In this document: positions 1 through 7,400 of the stretch, one piece after another
Layout: the number at the start of each line of letters is the position of its first letter
Position numbering within the stretch: the stretch's first letter is position 1
Assembly (NCBI GenBank): GCA_003447785.1
Contig: DLYJ01000209.1
Coordinates: 1,146 to 18,494, forward strand
Origin: Treponema sp.
Lineage (GTDB): Bacteria; Spirochaetota; Spirochaetia; Treponematales; Treponemataceae
Reading direction: 5' to 3'
Length of the DNA: 17,349 nucleotides
Translations under genes and position numbers: made by a program
Notes under the pieces: generated by a model
What the model saw: the letters and a program-made list of their open reading frames with translations, nothing else
What the model was told of the DNA's origin: nothing
Database searches by the model: none

Positions 1-1
1 G

Positions 2-91
2 CATTTTGAAGGATCGCAAGCGAGCATCAGCGAGCGCAGTCGGATACCTATTACCTTCAACTATGCGAAGACAGCCGTGCTTTCCTGGTAG
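2..91 (+). CDS. 3' end of an unidentified gene (partial)
   Basis: An open frame enters from the left edge and stops at TAG 89-91, giving 29 residues that end ...ITFNYAKTAVLSW. Frame +1 stops at once (TGA 7-9), and frame +3, though open to about 133, reads as Arg- and Ala-rich low-complexity sequence, so this frame is the most protein-like. A C-terminal Trp after alternating polar and hydrophobic residues would suit the last strand of an outer-membrane beta-barrel, but 29 residues cannot establish that and I do not recognise the family. The early part is built on a GCGAGC direct repeat (20-25 and 30-35) that resembles the palindromic sequences elsewhere in the window, so some of these codons could derive from an inserted repeat. 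Confidence 0.4.
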   Translation, partial: HFEGSQASISERSRIPITFNYAKTAVLSW

Positions 92-160
92 TTTTCATAT
101 ACAAGTATTATTTTTACTGAACCCCGAAATTTGAACTCTTGACTTTTACAATCTGGAATA

Positions 161-188
161 TTGACAAAAAGACGAAAAATGTCATAAT
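161..188 (+). promoter_or_regulatory. Predicted sigma70-type promoter of the fab operon
   Basis: A consensus -35 TTGACA (161-166) is followed after 16 bases by CATAAT (183-188), a 5/6 match to the -10 box. Transcription should start near 195, leaving a short leader of about 17 bases that still contains the GGAGG ribosome binding site (198-202) of fabD. The region between the previous gene and this box (92-160) is AT-rich and holds a second TTGACT (139-144) without a matching -10. I saw no recognisable FapR- or FabR-type operator palindrome. Confidence 0.6.
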
Positions 189-211
189 AAAAGGCACGGA
201 GGCTTATTATT

Positions 212-1168
212 ATGGCTAAGAAATATGCATTTTTGTTCCCGGGACAGGGTGCTCAAACACAGGGCATGATTAAAGACGTTTGCGAGTCTTTTCCAGAAGC
301 CCAGAAAGTAATCGAAGAGATGTCTAAAGTAACAGGCAAAGATATTGCCAAACTCCTCTGGGAAACAGAACAGACTGAACTTAACCGCAGTGACAACAGT
401 CAGCTTGCAATCACTGCTGCCAGCCTTGCAGTAATGGCTGCCCTCAAAACTAAAGGAATCGAACCTTCTGCCTGCATGGGATTTTCTCTCGGAGAATTTC
501 CTGCTTTGTATGCTGCCGGCGTTTTGAATTTTGAACAGGTTTGTAACATCGTAAAGAGCCGCGGTTCAATCATGCAGAAAGTTTGCGAAGAAATCGCTGA
601 AGCTAACGCAGGCCACGCTCCAGGAATGAGCGCTATCCTCGGCCTTCCACCGGAAAAAGTTGAAGAAATCGCATCAAAAATTGACGGTGCTTATGCCGCT
701 AACCTTAACTCAAGCGTACAGACTGTTGTTGCAGGTACTGCAGACGGTCTGGAAAAGGTAGAAGCTGCAGCAAAAGAAGCAGGCGCACGCCGCGCAATCC
801 GTCTTGCTGTTGCAGGTCCTTTCCACAGCCCTCTCATGCAGAAGGCTGCTGACAACTTTAAAGTTGCCCTGGAAGAATACACATTCGCTGAACCAAAAAT
901 CACATTGTTCAGTAATGTTACAGGTAAAAAGGTAACTGATCCTGCTGCCGCTAAAGTAAGCGCAGTTGATCACCTTACCCATCCTGTCCGCTGGACTGAT
1001 GAAGAAGCTGTTCTTGCTGAGCTGATGGCCAGCGACAAGGATAACGAATGGAGTGTAATCGAAGTAGGTCCGGGTTCAGTTTTGGCAGGGCTCTGGGGCA
1101 AAACTTCTTACGCAGAACAGTGGAAAGCAGTTTCTGTAAACACAGCAGAATCAATCAATTCACTTTAA
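212..1168 (+). CDS. fabD: Malonyl-CoA:ACP transacylase FabD
   Basis: FabD moves the malonyl group from CoA to acyl carrier protein, supplying the extender unit for type II fatty-acid synthesis in the cytoplasm. The 318 residues match the usual family length. Visible landmarks are the N-terminal GQGAQ (11-15), the nucleophile Ser92 in GFSLGE (90-95), Arg117 in KSRGS, which positions the malonyl carboxylate, and the catalytic His205 in GPFHSPLM. Ser92 and Arg117 coincide with the E. coli numbering. The usual His before the nucleophile (GHSLGE) is Phe here. The ATG at 212 follows GGAGG (198-202) by 9 bases. It is the first gene of a fabD-fabG-fabF-fabZ run and lies 20 bases before fabG. A full set of catalytic residues makes the assignment secure. 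Confidence 0.96.
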   Translation: MAKKYAFLFPGQGAQTQGMIKDVCESFPEAQKVIEEMSKVTGKDIAKLLWETEQTELNRSDNSQLAITAASLAVMAALKTKGIEPSACMGFSLGEFPALYAAGVLNFEQVCNIVKSRGSIMQKVCEEIAEANAGHAPGMSAILGLPPEKVEEIASKIDGAYAANLNSSVQTVVAGTADGLEKVEAAAKEAGARRAIRLAVAGPFHSPLMQKAADNFKVALEEYTFAEPKITLFSNVTGKKVTDPAAAKVSAVDHLTHPVRWTDEEAVLAELMASDKDNEWSVIEVGPGSVLAGLWGKTSYAEQWKAVSVNTAESINSL

Positions 1169-1188
1169 TTACAGGATAACAGGAGTTC

Positions 1189-1935
1189 ATGATGTTATTA
1201 TTGAATAAAAAAGCCCTTGTTACAGGAAGTAGCCGCGGTATTGGCCGTGGAATCGTTGAAATGTTCATTAAAAACGGTTGTGAAGTTTGGGGACTCTGCT
1301 CTAAACCAAGCAGCGCAAAGGATGAACTGGAAAAACTTGCTTCAGAAAACAACACTAAATTCCACGAGATTTGTGCAGACGTAGGCAATGCAGAACAGGT
1401 TACTTCTGTTGTAAAAGCAGCCCTCATAGAAGCCGGTGGCTTTGACGTTCTTGTAAACAACGCAGGAATCACACGGGACGGCCTTTCTTTCCGCATGAAG
1501 CTGGACGACTGGAACGATGTTCTTCGTGTTAATTTGACTTCTTCTTTCTTAATCTGTCAGATTGTTTCAAATGACATGATTCGCCGCAAGTCAGGTTCAA
1601 TCATCAATATGTCAAGTATTGTTGGTTTGCACGGACAGGGTGGTCAGGTAAACTACGCCGCTTCCAAGGGCGGTCTGATTGCTTATTCAAAAGCCCTGAG
1701 CAAGGAAGTAGGCAGCCGCGGAGTTCGCGTAAACTGTATCGCACCGGGATTTATTGAAACAGACATGACTGCAGTTCTTAAACCGGAACTCCAGCAGGCA
1801 ATGATTGATTCAGTTCCTCTCAAAAGAGCAGGTACAACAGAAGATGTTGCGGGAGCAGCTTTGTTCCTTGCAAGCGATTTGAGTAAATATATCACCGGCC
1901 AGGTAATTGGCGTTGACGGCGGCCTCGGCTGCTAG
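1189..1935 (+). CDS. fabG: 3-oxoacyl-ACP reductase FabG
   Basis: This short-chain dehydrogenase/reductase performs the NADPH-dependent reduction of 3-ketoacyl-ACP to 3-hydroxyacyl-ACP. The 248 residues equal the normal FabG length. The Rossmann glycine motif TGSSRGIG (12-19), the NNAG signature (90-93) and the catalytic set Asn115, Ser143, Tyr156 and Lys160 (YAASK) are all present, and the C-terminus ends GQVIGVDGGLGC as in typical FabG. The sequence reads CATGATG, so two adjacent ATGs compete. AGGAG (1181-1185) lies only 3 bases before 1189 but 6 bases before 1192, so 1192 is the better-spaced start and the true protein may be one Met shorter. It lies between fabD and fabF in the operon, which supports FabG over a generic SDR. 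Confidence 0.95.
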   Translation: MMLLLNKKALVTGSSRGIGRGIVEMFIKNGCEVWGLCSKPSSAKDELEKLASENNTKFHEICADVGNAEQVTSVVKAALIEAGGFDVLVNNAGITRDGLSFRMKLDDWNDVLRVNLTSSFLICQIVSNDMIRRKSGSIINMSSIVGLHGQGGQVNYAASKGGLIAYSKALSKEVGSRGVRVNCIAPGFIETDMTAVLKPELQQAMIDSVPLKRAGTTEDVAGAALFLASDLSKYITGQVIGVDGGLGC

Positions 1936-2038
1936 TCAAATACGCGGGTTTTAGGGTGCAACCCTAGGAGAGGGGGTAGCGTAAAACCGGCGGTTTGGAG
2001 CGAGGGGGAGCCTTCCCCCATTATAACAGGAGAATAAA
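1936..2038 (+). repeat. Palindrome-rich linker between fabG and fabF
   Basis: This 103-base spacer encodes nothing I can support. It contains three perfect small hairpins in a row: TAGGGT-GCA-ACCCTA (1952-1966), AAACC-GGC-GGTTT (1984-1996) and GGGGGA-GCCT-TCCCCC (2004-2019). None is followed by a U-tract, so they do not look like intrinsic terminators. They could be an interspersed palindromic element of the REP kind, an mRNA processing or stability element, or a pause site. The ribosome binding site of fabF, AGGAG (2028-2032), lies just outside the last stem. Many bacteria place acpP in this interval, but there is no room for it here. Confidence 0.6.
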
Positions 2039-3283
2039 ATGAGAAGAGTAGTAGTTACTGGTATGGGTGCTGTAAACGCACTTGGAAATTCTGTAGAAGA
2101 ATCTTGGGAAAACATGAAGGCAGGAAAGAGCGGAATTGGCCCGATTACTGCTTATGACAGCACTCCGTTCAAGGTAAAGTACGAAGCAGAAGTTAAAAAC
2201 TTTGACGCTTCAAAATATATGGATGCTAAACTTGCACGCAAAATGGCAAAATTTACACAGTACGCCGTTGCTGCTGCAAAAATGGCTCTTGATGATGCAA
2301 ACATCACAGAAAACAAAGAAATTCTTGAAGATGCAGGTGTTTACCTTGGTGTTGGTATCGGCGGATTTGAAGTAATGGAAGCAAGCTACAAAAGCTACTT
2401 TGCTTCTGAATACAAACGCGTTCCACCAATGACAATTCCTGAACTTATTCCTAACGAAGCTGCAGGAAACATCAGTATCGTATTTGGAATCCACGGTCCT
2501 GCACACACTGTTGCAACTGCATGTGCTTCAGGTACAGACGCAATCGGAAATGCACTGGACCAGGTTCGCAGCGGACGTCTTGATGTATGTTTGGCAGGTG
2601 GTTCTGAATCTGCAATGAACGGATTTACAAACATCAGCTTTGGTGTTTTGCAGGCTCTTTCTACAAAATGGGCTGATGATCCAACAAAAGCAAGCCGTCC
2701 GTTTGACAAAGACCGTGACGGTTTCGTAATCGGTGAAGGTTCAACAATTCTCGTACTGGAAGAATATGAACACGCCAAAGCCCGTGGCGCTAAAATCTAC
2801 GCTGAAGTAGCAGGTTATGGTGCAACAACTGACGGTTATCACCTTACAGCTCCAAACCCGGACGGAGTTTGCGGTGCTAAGGCAATGACTCTTGCTATGA
2901 AAGATGCAGGAATCAAACCGGAAGATGTTGTTTACTACAACGCTCACGGAACTTCAACTCACCTGAACGACAGCGGCGAAACAAAAATGCTCCACAATGC
3001 ATTTGGTGAAGCTGCTAAAAAACTCCACATTTCTTCTACAAAGAGTATGACAGGTCACTGTCTCGGAAATGCAGGAAGTCTTGAAGCAATGGTTTGTATC
3101 AAGGCAATTCAAGAAGGATTTATTCCTCCGACAATCAACCTGGACAATCCGGATGTTGAAGGCGGATGTGACCTTGACTACACACCAAACAAGGGAATTA
3201 AAATCGATGTTCCTGTTGCAATGAGCGGAAACTTTGGTTTTGGCGGACACAACGGAATTCTCGTATTCAAGAAAGTTAACTAG
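2039..3283 (+). CDS. fabF: 3-oxoacyl-ACP synthase II FabF
   Basis: FabF (KAS II) elongates acyl-ACP by decarboxylative condensation with malonyl-ACP. The 414 residues match the family. The Cys-His-His triad is Cys162 in TACASG, His303 in NAHGTSTHLND and His340 in SMTGHCLGNAG, nearly at the E. coli FabF positions. The C-terminal gating loop reads GNFGFGGHN (397-405), a slightly unusual form of the common SFGFGGTN. Having Cys-His-His rather than Cys-His-Asn places it with elongating KAS I/II enzymes and not FabH, and no FabH is in this window. The ATG has AGGAG (2028-2032) 6 bases upstream. fabZ starts 9 bases after the stop, so the two are almost certainly co-transcribed. FabB and FabF are hard to separate by eye; FabF is favoured by length and gene order. 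Confidence 0.95.
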   Translation: MRRVVVTGMGAVNALGNSVEESWENMKAGKSGIGPITAYDSTPFKVKYEAEVKNFDASKYMDAKLARKMAKFTQYAVAAAKMALDDANITENKEILEDAGVYLGVGIGGFEVMEASYKSYFASEYKRVPPMTIPELIPNEAAGNISIVFGIHGPAHTVATACASGTDAIGNALDQVRSGRLDVCLAGGSESAMNGFTNISFGVLQALSTKWADDPTKASRPFDKDRDGFVIGEGSTILVLEEYEHAKARGAKIYAEVAGYGATTDGYHLTAPNPDGVCGAKAMTLAMKDAGIKPEDVVYYNAHGTSTHLNDSGETKMLHNAFGEAAKKLHISSTKSMTGHCLGNAGSLEAMVCIKAIQEGFIPPTINLDNPDVEGGCDLDYTPNKGIKIDVPVAMSGNFGFGGHNGILVFKKVN

Positions 3284-3292
3284 GAAATAAAT

Positions 3293-3733
3293 ATGGCAGA
3301 TTTACCTTTTACAAATGTTGAAACATTATTGCCCCACAGAAAACCATTTTTGTTCGTAGACAGCATTGACAGCTACGATGAAAACGGCTGTGTTGCCACA
3401 AGAAAATTTACTGATGAAGACTTTTTCTTTAAGGGACACTTTCCGGAATACCCTGTTGTTCCGGGCGTTATCCTGATTGAAACAATGGCACAGTGCGGCG
3501 GCGCTGCCCTGAGCCTTCAGAAAAAATTTGACGAAGGCAGTTTGTTCTTCCTGGGAACTGTAAACAACGTAAAGTTCAAGCATCAGGTTCGTCCTGGTGA
3601 CACAGTTCGTATCGAAGTTGAAAACAAACGCACCAGCAAAAACATGATCGTTCAGGCCGGAAAAGCATATGTTGGCGAAACACTATGCGCCCAGGCCGAA
3701 TGGATGTGCCTGGTTGGCAAAGCCAACCAGTAA
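3293..3733 (+). CDS. fabZ: 3-hydroxyacyl-ACP dehydratase FabZ
   Basis: FabZ dehydrates 3-hydroxyacyl-ACP to trans-2-enoyl-ACP, the step after FabG. The 146 residues form a single hot-dog fold of normal length. The active-site segment GHFPEYPVVPG (48-58) carries His49, and Glu63 follows in LIETMAQ; these match the His49/Glu63 pair of Pseudomonas FabZ. FabA-type isomerase features are not evident. Its ribosome binding site, AGGA (3282-3285), overlaps the fabF stop codon, spaced 7 bases from the ATG, which suggests coupled translation. The last codons (residues 139-146, LVGKANQ plus stop) coincide with a perfect 9-bp palindrome that is echoed about 70 bases downstream, so the extreme C-terminus may have been shaped by a repeat insertion. 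Confidence 0.95.
   Translation: MADLPFTNVETLLPHRKPFLFVDSIDSYDENGCVATRKFTDEDFFFKGHFPEYPVVPGVILIETMAQCGGAALSLQKKFDEGSLFFLGTVNNVKFKHQVRPGDTVRIEVENKRTSKNMIVQAGKAYVGETLCAQAEWMCLVGKANQ
3710..3730 (+). repeat. Perfect hairpin over the last codons of fabZ
   Basis: CTGGTTGGC (3710-3718) and GCCAACCAG (3722-3730) pair perfectly over 9 bp around an AAA triloop, ending directly at the fabZ stop codon TAA (3731-3733). The same core, GTTGGCAAAGCCAAC, recurs at 3783-3797. No U-run follows, so an intrinsic terminator role is unlikely for this copy. Confidence 0.65.
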
Positions 3734-3753
3734 GATAAATTTCCTTACACAAA

Positions 3754-3773
3754 GCGGCTCGCCTGCGAGTCGC
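3754..3773 (+). repeat. GC-rich hairpin downstream of fabZ
   Basis: GCGGCTCGC (3754-3762) pairs with GCGAGTCGC (3765-3773) over 9 positions, with one G-U wobble, around a tight CT loop (effectively a four-base CCTG loop). It is the second of three stem-loops in the 143-base gap between fabZ and the next gene. It may be part of a composite palindromic element. Confidence 0.5.
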
Positions 3774-3776
3774 ATG

Positions 3777-3811
3777 GGCTTAGTTGGCAAAGCCAACTGA
3801 GCCAACTAGCC
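3777..3811 (+). terminator. Strong stem-loop after fabZ, possible operon terminator
   Basis: GGCTTAGTTGGC (3777-3788) pairs with GCCAACTGAGCC (3792-3803) over 12 bp, with one G-U wobble, around an AAA triloop. A second partner, GCCAACTAGCC (3801-3811), can pair with the same left arm with one bulged base, so two mutually exclusive folds exist. A run of seven T (3834-3840) lies 22 bases past the alternative stem, too far for a textbook terminator. The structure is strong and sits where the fab operon should end, so transcript-end processing or stabilisation is plausible. Its arms duplicate the fabZ 3' hairpin. Confidence 0.4.
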
Positions 3812-3841
3812 CCGCAATCACGACAATCCTGCCTTTTTTTA

Positions 3842-3870
3842 ATGACGATAAACGCATTCTGTGTTAAAAT
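3842..3870 (+). promoter_or_regulatory. Predicted promoter of the small acidic gene (leaderless type)
   Basis: The -10 box TAAAAT (3865-3870) is preceded by TGT, giving an extended -10 (TGn), and a weak -35 ATGACG (3842-3847) lies 17 bases upstream, just after a T7 run (3834-3840). The -10 ends 6 bases before the ATG at 3877, so the predicted transcription start falls on the A of the start codon. Confidence 0.5.
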
Positions 3871-3876
3871 AAGGGT

Positions 3877-4179
3877 ATGGATTGTCAGAACCTTTGCAAA
3901 AGTCTTATTGAAGCAGCAGTGCCGGTCGCAAAAAGTATTGCAGCCCCTATCGCCTATCTTGAAATTTCAGTTTCTGCTGATCTTAAGGATAATATCGACA
4001 GCCTTATTGAATGTTTTAAAAAATCAAAATGGGACACAGAATTGTCTTCTGCTGATTTGATGGTTCATGAGGATGCCGGATTGCCGGATTCAACAATAAA
4101 ATTAGTTCAACTGGTTGAATTTGAAGACGACAGCCGCCGGAGTACAGTTCATCAGATGGACAAAATTATCAGCCTCTAA
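3877..4179 (+). CDS. Small acidic protein of unknown function
   Basis: The 100-residue product begins MDCQNLCKSLIEAAVPVAKS and ends HQMDKIISL. I do not recognise the family. It has 18 Asp/Glu against 10 Lys/Arg, so it is acidic and probably cytoplasmic, with no signal peptide or membrane segment. Three Cys (3, 7 and 46) include a CxxxC at the N-terminus. The pattern suggests a small alpha/beta domain: a helix (about 5-20), a strand (about 26-33), a helix (about 36-50), then strands in a Val/Leu-rich stretch (about 73-83). An overlapping frame from 3842 gives a shorter, less protein-like product and was rejected. There is no usable Shine-Dalgarno sequence, as AAGGG abuts the ATG, but a -10 box sits at the distance expected for a leaderless mRNA. 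It is an independent transcription unit between fabZ and the giant gene, and its context gives no functional hint. Confidence 0.65.
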   Translation: MDCQNLCKSLIEAAVPVAKSIAAPIAYLEISVSADLKDNIDSLIECFKKSKWDTELSSADLMVHEDAGLPDSTIKLVQLVEFEDDSRRSTVHQMDKIISL

Positions 4180-4267
4180 ATACTGATTCAACCCTCTTTT
4201 TCTCACCTTACAGTTTTTCTAAATTCATTAACTGAAACTTCCGATAATTGAAGAGATAAACTATGCA

Positions 4268-4296
4268 CTGAAAAGAATCGGCAATAGTTTTATAAT
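4268..4296 (+). promoter_or_regulatory. Predicted promoter of the giant surface-protein gene
   Basis: A perfect TATAAT (4291-4296) lies 17 bases after a weak -35 CTGAAA (4268-4273). Transcription should begin around 4302-4304, at or next to the ATG at 4302. The 116-base gap upstream (4180-4295) is AT-rich. It holds a weak 5-bp CAGTT/AACTG inverted repeat around 4210-4235 and no clear terminator for the preceding gene. No Shine-Dalgarno sequence precedes any of the candidate starts (TTG 4296, ATG 4302, ATG 4308). Confidence 0.55.
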
Positions 4297-4301
4297 TGAA
4301 T

Positions 4302-4412
4302 ATGTTGATGAATAAACACCACCACAAAACATTTTTAACTTCTCATTTCTCTGCGCTCAAACCCTTGTGCGCGCTGGTTTTCTTTGCCCTGGGAAGTTGT
4401 TTTGTGTGGGGT
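4302..4412 (+). other. Signal peptide of the giant protein
   Basis: The n-region has Lys and His (MNKHHHK), followed by a hydrophobic stretch (residues 21-36) and VWG-ADYKW, where cleavage after Gly37 or Ala38 fits signal peptidase I. An alternative lipobox reads LGSC with Cys33; spirochaetal lipoboxes are relaxed, so lipidation cannot be ruled out, but the following Phe-Val-Trp is an atypical lipoprotein N-terminus. Confidence 0.65.
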
Positions 4413-7400
4413 GCAGATTATAAATGGAACGGTTCTTACAGCAACAACTGGACAGACATAAATAACTGGAGCGACGATGCAGACAATCCGGTTACAGACT
4501 ATCCCAACGATGCCGGCGACACCGTTAATTTGGATTCAACTTCTGAAATCACAGTTACCGCAAATGTCACCGTCGGCAGAATCATCTGTACTGCATCAAG
4601 TGCCATTACTATTAATAACGGAATAACACTTACCTGTGACCAGATTTATGGTGAAAACACAGAAATTACCTTGTCTGGCGCCGGTACAGTGTGGGCAACC
4701 GGCTACACAGATGCCTATGGCATAAAAAGCGGAATCGATATGCGTGGGGCAAGAATTACCATAGATTGTGCCTCTTACACCTGTGATGACTGCGACATCG
4801 TCTGTTATAGCAATGGTAATGTTGTTTTAAACTCAGGAAAGATTCTTACAGCAAAGCGGCTTTTCTTTAACGGATATCAGACAAATGGCAGTTCATTGCT
4901 TACGGTAAATGGAACTGCAAACCTGGTTTCTGTAAATGCAGGAACAGATAATAAAACCGATGGAATTCCAAATGTTTTGATTGATGACCGCACCGGAATT
5001 GAAGTGGGCGCTAACGGAAGACTTACTGTAAGCGGAACGGTTCAGGTTTGTAATAAAATTACTAATTCAGGCACACTTACATTAGGTGGCAATGTTACAG
5101 GCTGGAATGCAGCTTACCCCACAAAAATTGTAAATACTAATACAGTCACAGCCTCAGGAATAACTTTTACAAACGTCACTGTTTCCGGAAGCGGGACTTT
5201 GACAGCCGCTGCAGGCTTAACCGCAGTTGGAACTGTTTCTTTACCGGCAGATAGTCTGGGCGGCGCGCTCACGGCAGGTAACGGAACAACAGGAACCACT
5301 GTTACACTGACAGGCGATTTTACGGCAACTGACGTGTCCATTCTTGCAAATGCAACACTCGATGCAGGCGATACGGAACTTACAGTTACCGGCGATTTTA
5401 CAAATGCTGGAACATATAAAGCGGCCGCAACGACAATTGTTGGCGGAAACTGGACCGACAACGGAACCTTTACTCACAATGGTGGAACTGTAATCTTTAC
5501 AGGTTCAGCTGCTCTTGTGGCAGAAATAGGCGGAAGTTCAAATACTGCCTTTAATAACTTTACCATGGAAAATGCCGGTGGAAAAACCTTAACTTTAACA
5601 GGCACTCCATCTGTTGCAGGAACCCTCACTTTAAGCGGCTCCGGAACTTCAAGCCGCCTGACCGTAACAGGTACCGGCGGATTCAAGATTTCTGAAGCAA
5701 AAGGAACCGGACAGTATCTTTCCATTGATTCGGCTGTAAGCGTAACCGACACAGCCGGAACTGCCGATTACACAACTCTTTATTACGAAGCAGAAGGCAC
5801 TGTTCCTTCTGCGGGAATAACAAGTGATGATTATAAGACGATAATCGGTCACGGCTGGAGAACCGGTTTGTCAGAAATCGATTTTATCTGGACCGGTGCA
5901 ACAGATACAAGCTGGACAGAGCCGTCAAACTGGGATATGGAAATTGTTCCTACGGCGGGCTGCAGGGCAATAATTGAAAATGCCGCAAAACAGCCGGTTC
6001 TGACTACAGACCTTGCATTTGGAAGCGGCGAGATTACAGTAGAAAGTGGTTCAACGCTTACACTTGGTGCAAACAGCCTGACCTGCGACACATTTACAAA
6101 CAAAGGAACCGTAATTCTTGCAGGAAGCCAGACTATTGCAATCACGACTGTTACAAATGACGATGCGTCTCTGGTTGAATACACAGGCAGCGGTTCGGCA
6201 CTTTTTGGAACAACTTATGGAAACCTCACGATTGATAGTACTGCTGAGTTTACTAACAATAGTGCAATAACGGTTAATGCTGCCCTTACAAACAACGGAA
6301 TTTTGAACGCAGCCGCAAATATTACTTTCGGTGCAGGCGGTTCAATTTCAAACAACGGGACAATAAACCGCTCTGCTGGAATTACAATCGGCAAAAACGA
6401 TGTAACACAGGGACTTGTTGTATACACTTCAGGCGGCGATATTCAGGATTATGGTGCGGCAGATTATTACAATCTCAAGATAACAGGTGGAACGGCATCC
6501 GTTTCTTCGGCATTGACCGTTGCAAATGAATTAACGGCAACCGGCGGAACACTTTCAAGTGCACAGGACATAACTGTAAAGGGAACAATCGGTTTTGATG
6601 CAGGTTCGGTAATTACATTTACCGCCGCAAAAACACTTACCACAGAGGCCGGCGGTTCAATAGATACGATTACAGGTTCAGCCGCTCTTGTGGCAGGCGA
6701 TGGAATCAATGCAGCAACGCTTACAATTGGAGCCGATTCAACAGTCGGTTCCGTTACAATTCCTGCAAATGCAACACTCGACGCAAACGGTACGGAACTT
6801 ACAGTTACCGGTGACTTTACAAATGCTGGAACATATACAGCTGCCGCAACGACAACTGTTGGCGGAAACTGGACCGACAACGGAACATTTACTCACAATG
6901 ATGGAACTGTAATCTTTACTGGAGCCGGGGCTGTAATCGAAGGAGCCGGTAAAACATTCAATGAAGTTCAGTTCACCGGCTCAGGTGCAACGGTAAACGG
7001 CAATAATACCTTTGGCACGACAAGCGTGTCGGCCGCAGCAACGTTCGCCGGAAACAACACCTTCGGCACGACAACTGTGGCAGCGTCGACAACCTTCTCA
7101 GGAAGCAATAACTTTGGTGCGACAACCGTTTCTGCAAATACAACTTTCTCGGGTAGCAATACTTTTGCATCGTTTACAGATACAACCGGCGGAACAGTTT
7201 TAACCTTTGGAGCCGGCTCAACTCAGAATGTTACAGGAGATTTTGTAATTACAGGCTCAGCCGGAAACCTTATCAGTCTCCAGAGCTCAACTGACGGAGT
7301 GACCTGGGAAATCAATACTACTGCAACAACTGTAGATTCATGCAGTGTAAATTATGCGTCAGTAAAGGATTCTGTTTCGACAAATCAGTATCTTACTGCA

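Noticed and set aside
1936-2038. Intrinsic terminator between fabG and fabF
   Set aside because: The hairpins have no following U-tract, and fabF has no visible promoter of its own in the gap, so the operon probably continues.
3710-3811. CRISPR-like or phage attachment repeats after fabZ
   Set aside because: Only two related hairpins of unequal context are present, with no regular spacers, no cas genes and no integrase.
3842-4060. Alternative + strand frame of 72 codons overlapping the small acidic gene
   Set aside because: Its product is a Leu/Gln/Arg mixture with no sensible pattern, and its start lies inside the predicted promoter of the better frame at 3877.
4296-4301. TTG start for the giant gene
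   Set aside because: TTG 4296 begins on the last base of the TATAAT box, so it would lie upstream of the predicted transcript start; ATG 4302 or 4308 is more likely.
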